Of a stretch of 30,448 nt of DNA, positions 1 to 9,100 are shown one piece after another. The DNA is taken from assembly GCA_900893395.1 (NCBI GenBank), contig CAAHFI011746891.1, positions 1 through 30,448 of the forward strand, in the 5' to 3' direction. The notes under the pieces are model-generated. The model had not been told where the DNA came from, searched no databases, and saw nothing but the letters and a program-made list of their open reading frames with translations. This DNA is from Euglena gracilis (taxonomy: Eukaryota > Euglenozoa > Euglenophyceae > Euglenales > Euglenaceae). Both the position numbers and the translations under genes were made by a program. Position 1 is the stretch's first letter. Every line of letters begins with the position of its first letter.

Positions 1-263
1 CGCTCTGCCCCGGGTAGAGGTCGGCGATCCTTTACCTGATTGTTGCGAAGGGCGGCGGGCGGACAGGCGCAATTTTGCCCGCGGCGGGCGTGCGTAAAAC
101 GCAGCAGTTACCGCCCGGGAGGCGCAAAATAGCACTTTGGTAACGGACGCCCCAAAAACGTCATTTTTCGGTCATTTTCGGCCGAAATCGGCGCGCCGGC
201 GCTCCAAAAACGAGCGCTCTGCCCCGGCTAGAGGTCGGCGATCCTTTACCTGATTGTTGCGAA

Positions 264-276
264 GGGCGGCGGGCGG
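264..276 (+). other. G-rich tract GGGCGGCGGGCGG (one per unit)
   Basis: Four G runs of 3, 2, 3 and 2 bases, separated by single C bases, lie next to a further GG five bases on. Type B keeps the G runs and changes one separating C to T. This could form at most a two-tetrad or bulged quadruplex; that is inference, and the tract does not meet the usual four-runs-of-three rule. Confidence 0.55.
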
Positions 277-290
277 ACAGGCGCAATTTT

Positions 291-303
291 GCCCGCGGCG
301 GGC
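291..303. other. 13-base GC palindrome GCCCGCGGCGGGC
   Basis: GCCCGC and GCGGGC are exact reverse complements around a single central G, so the arms could pair only in an opened or slipped structure. It recurs in nearly every Block A unit. Type B replaces the second G after the central CGC by T (GCCCGCGTCGGGC), which shortens the matching arms from 6 to 5 bp. Confidence 0.7.
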
Positions 304-310
304 GTGCGTA

Positions 311-325
311 AAACGCAGCAGTTAC
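311..325. other. Indel hot spot at AAACGCAGCAGTTAC
   Basis: This short segment varies between copies more than almost any other. Forms seen are CAGCAGTTACC (majority), CAGCGTTACC, CAGCATTACC, CAGCTTACC and CAGTTACC. Examples are CAGCG at about 531, CAGCTTACC at about 745, CAGTTACC at about 5879, 6091 and 8220, and CAGCATTACC at about 7156. The forms look like slippage at the CAGCAG tandem pair plus later changes. Most Block B copies keep the full CAGCAG form, so the instability is mainly a Block A trait. Confidence 0.7.
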
Positions 326-374
326 CGCCCGGGAGGCGCAAAATAGCACTTTGGTAACGGACGCCCCAAAAACG

Positions 375-395
375 TCATTTTTCGGTCATTTTCGG
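375..395. repeat. Tandem subrepeats TCATTTTTCGG + TCATTTTCGG
   Basis: An 11-base and a 10-base copy lie directly end to end (375-385 and 386-395) and differ only by one T in the T run. In type B the first base of the second copy is G instead of T (GCATTTTCGG). The length of the T run also varies between units, four T being found in several Block B copies. Confidence 0.75.
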
Positions 396-411
396 CCGAA
401 ATCGGCGCGCC
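390..411. other. Overlapping palindromes: TTTCGGCCGAAA, GCCGAAATCGGC, GGCGCGCC
   Basis: TTTCGGCCGAAA (390-401) is a perfect 12-bp palindrome. It overlaps GCCGAAATCGGC (395-406), two 5-bp arms around AA, which in turn overlaps the perfect 8-bp palindrome GGCGCGCC (404-411). In copies with an extra C the second element grows to CGGCCGAAATCGGCCG, with 7-bp arms. The 12-bp palindrome is kept in almost every A and B unit, whereas GGCGCGCC is replaced by GGCTGCGCC in type B. Repeated dyads are commonly reported in centromeric DNA and could also be a protein site; either role here is inference. Confidence 0.75.
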
Positions 412-412
412 G

Positions 413-433
413 GCGCTCCAAAAACGAGCGCTC
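413..433. other. Hairpin GCGCTC-(CAAAAAC)-GAGCGC with adjoining palindrome GAGCGCTC
   Basis: GCGCTC (413-418) and GAGCGC (426-431) are exact reverse complements flanking a 7-base A-rich loop, across the boundary I chose between units. The right arm is also part of the perfect palindrome GAGCGCTC (426-433). Variants change the loop (CAAAAAC, TAAAAAC, AAAAAC) while keeping the arms. In type B the left arm is GCGCT, and the stem falls to 5 bp around GCAAAACG. The two worst rearrangements in Block B (about 26.84 and 29.42 kb) lie at or beside this element. Confidence 0.7.
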
Positions 434-3400
434 TGCCCCGGCTAGAGGTCGGCGATCCTTTACCTGATTGTTGCGAAGGGCGGCGGGCGGACAGGCGCAA
501 TTTTGCCCGCGGCGGGCGTGCGTAAAACGCAGCGTTACCGCCCGGGAGGCGCAAAATAGCACTTTGGTAACGGACGCCCCAAAAACGTCATTTTTCGGTC
601 ATTTTCGGCCGAAATCGGCCGCGCCGGCGCTCCAAAAACGAGCGCTCTGCCCCGGCTAGAGGTCGGCGATCCTTTACCTGATTGTTGCGAAGGGCGGCGG
701 GCGGACAGGCGCAATTTTGCCCGCGGCGGGCGTGCGTAAAACGCAGCTTACCGCCCGGGAGGCGCAAAATAGCACTTTGGTAACGGACGCCCCAAAAACG
801 TCATTTTTCGGTCATTTTCGGCCGAAATCGGCGCGCCGGCGCTCTAAAAACGAGCGCTCTGCCCCGGCTAGAGGTCGGCGATCCTTTACCTGATTGTTGC
901 GAAGGGCGGCGGGCGGACAGGCGCAATTTTGCCCGCGGCGGGCGTGCGTAAAACGCAGCAGTTACCGCCCGGGAGGCGCAAAATAGCACTTTGGTAACGG
1001 ACGCCCCAAAAACGTCATTTTTCGGTCATTTTCGGCCGAAATCGGCCGCGCCGGCGCTCCAAAAACGAGCGCTCTGCCCCGGCTAGAGGTCGGCGATCCT
1101 TTACCTGATTGTTGCGAAGGGCGGCGGGCGGACAGGCGCAATTTTGCCCGCGGCGGGCGTGCGTAAAACGCAGCAGTTACCGCCCGGGAGGCGCAAAATA
1201 GCACTTTGGTAACGGACGCCCCAAAAACGTCATTTTTCGGTCATTTTCGGCCGAAATCGGCCGCGCCGGCGCTCTAAAAACGAGCGCTCTGCCCCGGCTA
1301 GAGGTCGGCGATCCTTTACCTGATTGTTGCGAAGGGCGGCGGGCGGACAGGCGCAATTTTGCCCGCGGCGGGCGTGCGTAAAACGCAGCAGTTACCGCCC
1401 GGGAGGCGCAAAATAGCACTTTGGTAACGGACGCCCCAAAAACGTCATTTTTCGGTCATTTTCGGCCGAAATCGGCCGCGCCGGCGCTCTAAAAACGAGC
1501 GCTCTGCCCCGGCTAGAGGTCGGCGATCCTTTACCTGATTGTTGCGAAGGGCGGCGGGCGGACAGGCGCAATTTTGCCCGCGGCGGGCGTGCGTAAAACG
1601 CAGCAGTTACCGCCCGGGAGGCGCAAAATAGCACTTTGGTAACGGACGCCCCAAAAACGTCATTTTTCGGTCATTTTCGGCCGAAATCGGCGCGCCGGCG
1701 CTCTAAAAACGAGCGCTCTGCCCCGGCTAGAGGTCGGCGATCCTTTACCTGAATTGTTGCGAAGGGCGGCGGGCGGACAGGCGCAATTTTGCCCGCGGGG
1801 GCGTGCGTAAAACGCAGCAGTTACCGCCCGGGAGGCGCAAAATAGCACTTTGGTAACGGACGCCCCAAAAACGTCATTTTTCGGTCATTTTCGGCCGAAA
1901 TCGGCGCGCCGGCGCTCCAAAAACGAGCGCTCTGCCCCGGCTAGAGGTCGGCGATCCTTTACCTGATTGTTGCGAAGGGCGGCGGGCGGACAGGCGCAAT
2001 TTTGCCCGCGGCGGGCGTGCGTAAAACGCAGCAGTTACCGCCCGGGAGGCGCAAAATAGCACTTTGGTAACGGACGCCCCAAAAACGTCATTTTTCGGTC
2101 ATTTTCGGCCGAAATCGGCGCGCCGGCGCTCAAAAACGAGCGCTCTGCCCCGGCTAGAGGTCGGCGATCCTTTACCTGATTGTTGCGAAGGGCGGCGGGC
2201 GGACAGGCGCAATTTTGCCCGCGGCGGGCGTGCGTAAAACGCAGCAGTTACCGCCCGGGAGGCGCAAAATAGCACTTTGGTAACGGACGCCCCAAAAACG
2301 TCATTTTTCGGTCATTTTCGGCCGAAATCGGCCGCGCCGGCGCTCTAAAAACGAGCGCTCTGCCCCGGCTAGAGGTCGGCGATCCTTTACCTGATTGTTG
2401 CGAAGGGCGGCGGGCGGACAGGCGCAATTTTGCCCGCGGCGGGCGTGCGTAAAACGCAGCAGTTACCGCCCGGGAGGCGCAAAATAGCACTTTGGTAACG
2501 GACGCCCCAAAAACGTCATTTTTCGGTCATTTTCGGCCGAAATCGGCGCGCCGGCGCTCTAAAAACGAGCGCTCTGCCCCGGCTAGAGGTCGGCGATCCT
2601 TTACCTGATTGTTGCGAAGGGCGGCGGGCGGACAGGCGCAATTTTGCCCGCGGCGGGCGTGCGTAAAACGCAGCAGTTACCGCCCGGGAGGCGCAAAATA
2701 GCACTTTGGTAACGGACGCCCCAAAAACGTCATTTTTCGGTCATTTTCGGCCGAAATCGGCCGCGCCGGCGCTCTAAAAACGAGCGCTCTGCCCCGGCTA
2801 GAGGTCGGCGATCCTTTACCTGATTGTTGCGAAGGGCGGCGGGCGGACAGGCGCAATTTTGCCCGCGGCGGGCGTGCGTAAAACGCAGCAGTTACCGCCC
2901 GGGAGGCGCAAAATAGCACTTTGGTAACGGACGCCCCAAAAACGTCATTTTTCGGTCATTTTCGGCCGAAATCGGCGCGCCGGCGCTCCAAAAACGAGCG
3001 CTCTGCCCCGGCTAGAGGTCGGCGATCCTTTACCTGATTGTTGCGAAGGGCGGCGGGCGGACAGGCGCAATTTTGCCCGCGGCGGGCGTGCGTAAAACGC
3101 AGCAGTTACCGCCCGGGAGGCGCAAAATAGCACTTTGGTAACGGACGCCCCAAAAACGTCATTTTTCGGTCATTTTCGGCCGAAATCGGCGCGCGCCGGC
3201 GCTCTAAAAACGAGCGCTCTGCCCCGGCTAGAGGTCGGCGATCCTTTACCTGATTGTTGCGAAGGGCGGCGGGCGGACAGGCGCAATTTTGCCCGCGGCG
3301 GGCGTGCGTAAAACGCAGCAGTTACCGCCCGGGAGGCGCAAAATAGCACTTTGGTAACGGACGCCCCAAAAACGTCATTTTTCGGTCATTTTCGGCCGAA

Positions 3401-5777
3401 ATCGGCGCGCCGGCGCTCTAAAAACGAGCGCTCTGCCCCGGCTAGAGGTCGGCGATCCTTTACCTGATTGTTGCGAAGGGCGGCGGGCGGACAGGCGCAA
3501 TTTTGCCCGCGGCGGGCGTGCGTAAAACGCAGCAGTTACCGCCCGGGAGGCGCAAAATAGCACTTTGGTAACGGACGCCCCAAAAACGTCATTTTTCGGT
3601 CATTTTCGGCCGAAATCGGCCGCGCCGGCGCTCAAAAACGAGCGCTCTGCCCCGGCTAGAGGTCGGCGATCCTTTACCTGATTGTTGCGAAGGGCGGCGG
3701 GCGGACAGGCGCAATTTTGCCCGCGGCGGGCGTGCGTAAAACGCAGCAGTTACCGCCCGGGAGGCGCAAAATAGCACTTTGGTAACGGACGCCCCAAAAA
3801 CGTCATTTTTCGGTCATTTTCGGCCGAAATCGGCCGCGCCGGCGCTCCAAAAACGAGCGCTCTGCCCCGGCTAGAGGTCGGCGATCCTTTACCTGATTGT
3901 TGCGAAGGGCGGCGGGCGGACAGGCGCAATTTTGCCCGCGGCGGGCGTGCGTAAAACGCAGCGTTACCGCCCGGGAGGCGCAAAATAGCACTTTGGTAAC
4001 GGACGCCCCAAAAACGTCATTTTTCGGTCATTTTCGGCCGAAATCGGCGCGCCGGCGCTCTAAAAACGAGCGCTCTGCCCCGGCTAGAGGTCGGCGATCC
4101 TTTACCTGATTGTTGCGAAGGGCGGCGGGCGGACAGGCGCAATTTTGCCCGCGGCGGGCGTGCGTAAAACGCAGCAGTTACCGCCCGGGAGGCGCAAAAT
4201 AGCACTTTGGTAACGGACGCCCCAAAAACGTCATTTTTCGGTCATTTTCGGCCGAAATCGGCGCGCCGGCGCTCAAAAACGAGCGCTCTGCCCCGGCTAG
4301 AGGTCGGCGATCCTTTACCTGATTGTTGCGAAGGGCGGGGCGGACAGGCGCAATTTTGCCCGCGGCGGGCGTGCGTAAAACGCAGCAGTTACCGCCCGGG
4401 AGGCGCAAAATAGCACTTTGGTAACGGACGCCCCAAAAACGTCATTTTTCGGTCATTTTCGGCCGAAATCGGCGCGCCGGCGCTCAAAAACGAGCGCTCT
4501 GCCCCGGCTAGAGGTCGGCGATCCTTTACCTGATTGTTGCGAAGGGCGGCGGGCGGACAGGCGCAATTTTGCCCGCGGCGGGCGTGCGTAAAACGCAGCA
4601 GTTACCGCCCGGGAGGCGCAAAATAGCACTTTGGTAACGGACGCCCCAAAAACGTCATTTTTCGGTCATTTTCGGCCGAAATCGGCGCGCCGGCGCTCTA
4701 AAAACGAGCGCTCTGCCCCGGCTAGAGGTCGGCGATCCTTTACCTGATTGTTGCGAAGGGCGGCGGGCGGACAGGCGCAATTTTGCCCGCGGCGGGCGTG
4801 CGTAAAACGCAGCAGTTACCGCCCGGGAGGCGCAAAATAGCACTTTGGTAACGGACGCCCCAAAAACGTCATTTTTCGGTCATTTTCGGCCGAAATCGGC
4901 CGCGCCGGCGCTCAAAAACGAGCGCTCTGCCCCGGCTAGAGGTCGGCGATCCTTTACCTGATTGTTGCGAAGGGCGGCGGGCGGACAGGCGCAATTTTGC
5001 CCGCGGCGGGCGTGCGTAAAACGCAGCGTTACCGCCCGGGAGGCGCAAAATAGCACTTTGGTAACGGACGCCCCAAAAACGTCATTTTTCGGTCATTTTC
5101 GGCCGAAATCGGCCGCGCCGGCGCTCTAAAAACGAGCGCTCTGCCCCGGCTAGAGGTCGGCGATCCTTTACCTGATTGTTGCGAAGGGCGGCGGGCGGAC
5201 AGGCGCAATTTTGCCCGCGGCGGGCGTGCGTAAAACGCAGCAGTTACCGCCCGGGAGGCGCAAAATAGCACTTTGGTAACGGACGCCCCAAAAACGTCAT
5301 TTTTCGGTCATTTTCGGCCGAAATCGGCCGCGCCGGCGCTCTAAAAACGAGCGCTCTGCCCCGGCTAGAGGTCGGCGATCCTTTACCTGATTGTTGCGAA
5401 GGGCGGCGGGCGGACAGGCGCAATTTTGCCCGCGGCGGGCGTGCGTAAAACGCAGCAGTTACCGCCCGGGAGGCGCAAAATAGCACTTTGGTAACGGACG
5501 CCCCAAAAACGTCATTTTTCGGTCATTTTCGGCCGAAATCGGCGCGCCGGCGCTCAAAAACGAGCGCTCTGCCCCGGCTAGAGGTCGGCGATCCTTTACC
5601 TGATTGTTGCGAAGGGCGGCGGGCGGACAGGCGCAATTTTGCCCGCGGCGGGCGTGCGTAAAACGCAGCGTTACCGCCCGGGAGGCGCAAAATAGCACTT
5701 TGGTAACGGACGCCCCAAAAACGTCATTTTTCGGTCATTTTCGGCCGAAATCGGCGCGCCGGCGCTCCAAAAACGAG

Positions 5778-6199
5778 CGCTCTGCCCCGGCTAGAGGTCG
5801 GCGATCCTTTACCTGATTGTTGCGAAGGGCGGCGGGCGGACAGGCGCAATTTTGCCCGCGGCGGGCGTGCGTAAAACGCAGTTACCGCCCGGGAGGCGCA
5901 AAATAGCACTTTGGTAACGGACGCCCCAAAAACGTCATTTTTCGGTCATTTTCGGCCGAAATCGGCGCGCCGGCGCTCTAAAAACGAGCGCTCTGCCCCG
6001 GCTAGAGGTCGGCGATCCTTTACCTGATTGTTGCGAAGGGCGGCGGGCGGACAGGCGCAATTTTGCCCGCGGCGGGCGTGCGTAAAACGCAGTTACCGCC
6101 CGGGAGGCGCAAAATAGCACTTTGGTAACGGACGCCCCAAAAACGTCATTTTTCGGTCATTTTCGGCCGAAATCGGCCGCGCCGGCGCTCAAAAACGAG
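5778..6199. repeat. Adjacent monomer pair sharing a rare 3-base shortening
   Basis: The units 5778-5988 and 5989-6199 are both 211 bp and both carry CGCAGTTACC where the majority has CGCAGCAGTTACC. The form is rare in the first 8 kb (next seen near 8220), so its presence in two neighbours suggests local duplication of one unit or short-range gene conversion. They differ at the GGCGCGCC and CTCTAAAAA sites, so the duplication, if real, is not brand new. Confidence 0.6.
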
Positions 6200-9100
6200 C
6201 GCTCTGCCCCGGCTAGAGGTCGGCGATCCTTTACCTGATTGTTGCGAAGGGCGGCGGGCGGACAGGCGCAATTTTGCCCGCGGCGGGCGTGCGTAAAACG
6301 CAGCAGTTACCGCCCGGGAGGCGCAAAATAGCACTTTGGTAACGGACGCCCCAAAAACGTCATTTTTCGGTCATTTTCGGCCGAAATCGGCGCGCCGGCG
6401 CTCTAAAAACGAGCGCTCTGCCCCGGCTAGAGGTCGGCGATCCTTTACCTATTGTTGCGAAGGGCGGCGGGCGGACAGGCGCAATTTTGCCCGCGGCGGG
6501 CGTGCGTAAAACGCAGCAGTTACCGCCCGGGAGGCGCAAAATAGCACTTTGGTAACGGACGCCCCAAAAACGTCATTTTTCGGTCATTTTCGGCCGAAAT
6601 CGGCCGCGCCGGCGCTCAAAAACGAGCGCTCTGCCCCGGCTAGAGGTCGGCGATCCTTTACCTGATTGTTGCGAAGGGCGGCGGGCGGACAGGCGCAATT
6701 TTGCCCGCGGCGGGCGTGCGTAAAACGCAGCGTTACCGCCCGGGAGGCGCAAAATAGCACTTTGGTAACGGACGCCCCAAAAACGTCATTTTTCGGTCAT
6801 TTTCGGCCGAAATCGGCGCGCCGGCGCTCTAAAAACGAGCGCTCTGCCCCGGCTAGAGGTCGGCGATCCTTTACCTGATTGTTGCGAAGGGCGGCGGGCG
6901 GACAGGCGCAATTTTGCCCGCGGCGGGCGTGCGTAAAACGCAGCGTTACCGCCCGGGAGGCGCAAAATAGCACTTTGGTAACGGACGCCCCAAAAACGTC
7001 ATTTTTCGGTCATTTTCGGCCGAAATCGGCGCGCCGGCGCTCTAAAAACGAGCGCTCTGCCCCGGCTAGAGGTCGGCGATCCTTTACCTGATTGTTGCGA
7101 AGGGCGGCGGGCGGACAGGCGCAATTTTGCCCGCGGCGGGCGTGCGTAAAACGCAGCATTACCGCCCGGGAGGCGCAAAATAGCACTTTGGTAACGGACG
7201 CCCCAAAAACGTCATTTTTCGGTCATTTTCGGCCGAAATCGGCGCCGGCGCTCTAAAAACGAGCGCTCTGCCCCGGCTAGAGGTCGGCGATCCTTTACCT
7301 GATTGTTGCGAAGGGCGGCGGGCGGACAGGCGCAATTTTGCCCGCGGCGGGCGTGCGTAAAACGCAGCGTTACCGCCCGGGAGGCGCAAAATAGCACTTT
7401 GGTAACGGACGCCCCAAAAACGTCATTTTTCGGTCATTTTCGGCCGAAATCGGCGCGCCGGCGCTCTAAAAACGAGCGCTCTGCCCCGGCTAGAGGTCGG
7501 CGATCCTTTACCTGATTGTTGCGAAGGGCGGCGGGCGGACAGGCGCAATTTTGCCCGCGGCGGGCGTGCGTAAAACGCAGCAGTTACCGCCCGGGAGGCG
7601 CAAAATAGCACTTTGGTAACGGACGCCCCAAAAACGTCATTTTTCGGTCATTTTCGGCCGAAATCGGCGCGCCGGCGCTCTAAAAACGAGCGCTCTGCCC
7701 CGGCTAGAGGTCGGCGATCCTTTACCTGATTGTTGCGAAGGGCGGCGGGCGGACAGGCGCAATTTTGCCCGCGGCGGGCGTGCGTAAAACGCAGCAGTTA
7801 CCGCCCGGGAGGCGCAAAATAGCACTTTGGTAACGGACGCCCCAAAAACGTCATTTTTCGGTCATTTTCGGCCGAAATCGGCGCGCCGGCGCTCCAAAAA
7901 CGAGCGCTCTGCCCCGGCTAGAGGTCGGCGATCCTTTACCTGATTGTTGCGAAGGGCGGCGGGCGGACAGGCGCAATTTTGCCCGCGGCGGGCGTGCGTA
8001 AAACGCAGCAGTTACCGCCCGGGAGGCGCAAAATAGCACTTTGGTAACGGACGCCCCAAAAACGTCATTTTTCGGTCATTTTCGGCCGAAATCGGCCGCG
8101 CCGGCGCTCAAAAACGAGCGCTCTGCCCCGGCTAGAGGTCGGCGATCCTTTACCTGATTGTTGCGAAGGGCGGCGGGCGGACAGGCGCAATTTTGCCCGC
8201 GGCGGGCGTGCGTAAAACGCAGTTACCGCCCGGGAGGCGCAAAATAGCACTTTGGTAACGGACGCCCCAAAAACGTCATTTTTCGGTCATTTTCGGCCGA
8301 AATCGGCGCGCCGGCGCTCTAAAAACGAGCGCTCTGCCCCGGCTAGAGGTCGGCGATCCTTTACCTGATTGTTGCGAAGGGCGGCGGGCGGACAGGCGCA
8401 ATTTTGCCCGCGGCGGGCGTGCGTAAAACGCAGCAGTTACCGCCCGGGAGGCGCAAAATAGCACTTTGGTAACGGACGCCCCAAAAACGTCATTTTTCGG
8501 TCATTTTCGGCCGAAATCGGCGCGCCGGCGCTCTAAAAACGAGCGCTCTGCCCCGGCTAGAGGTCGGCGATCCTTTACCTGATTGTTGCGAAGGGCGGCG
8601 GGCGGACAGGCGCAATTTTGCCCGCGGCGGGCGTGCGTAAAACGCAGCAGTTACCGCCCGGGAGGCGCAAAATAGCACTTTGGTAACGGACGCCCCAAAA
8701 ACGTCATTTTTCGGTCATTTTCGGCCGAAATCGGCGCGCCGGCGCTCAAAAACGAGCGCTCTGCCCCGGCTAGAGGTCGGCGATCCTTTACCTGATTGTT
8801 GCGAAGGGCGGCGGGCGGACAGGCGCAATTTTGCCCGCGGCGGGCGTGCGTAAAACGCAGCAGTTACCGCCCGGGAGGCGCAAAATAGCACTTTGGTAAC
8901 GGACGCCCCAAAAACGTCATTTTTCGGTCATTTTCGGCCGAAATCGGCGCGCCGGCGCTCTAAAAACGAGCGCTCTGCCCCGGCTAGAGGTCGGCGATCC
9001 TTTACCTGATTGTTGCGAAGGGCGGCGGGCGGACAGGCGCAATTTTGCCCGCGGCGGGCGTGCGTAAAACGCAGCAGTTACCGCCCGGGAGGCGCAAAAT

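Larger units (their letters stand above)
279..341. repeat. Two direct copies of AGGCGCAA inside the monomer
   Basis: AGGCGCAA occurs at 279-286 and 334-341, 55 bases apart. The first continues as TTTTGC and the second as AATAGC. Together with the TCATTTT pair further on, this hints that the unit may have grown from shorter repeated pieces, but the shared length is too short to prove it. Confidence 0.5.
215..428. repeat. Representative type A monomer (214 bp)
   Basis: This copy matches the majority state of Block A and serves as the reference for the motif positions given below. It starts at CGCTCTGCCCC and ends at AAAAACGAG. By hand count it holds 30 CpG dinucleotides, against about 20 expected for its base composition. 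In order it contains a G-rich tract, a 13-base GC palindrome, two copies of AGGCGCAA, the variable CAGCAG site, two tandem TCATTTT(T)CGG subrepeats, overlapping palindromes and a hairpin with an A-rich loop. The plus strand carries stop codons in all frames when read through the array, which fits a non-coding satellite. Confidence 0.92.

Noticed and set aside
222-244. RNA polymerase III A/B boxes (GGCTAGAGGTCGG, GGTCGGCGATCC)
   Set aside because: Both fit the consensus only with gaps and they overlap each other, so the spacing of a tRNA-like promoter is absent. No tRNA cloverleaf can be drawn.
390-406. CENP-B box-like sequence TTCGGCCGAAATCGGC
   Set aside because: It resembles TTCGNNNNANNCGGG at the start, but one extra base lies before CGG and the last G is missing. 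It does not match the required positions.
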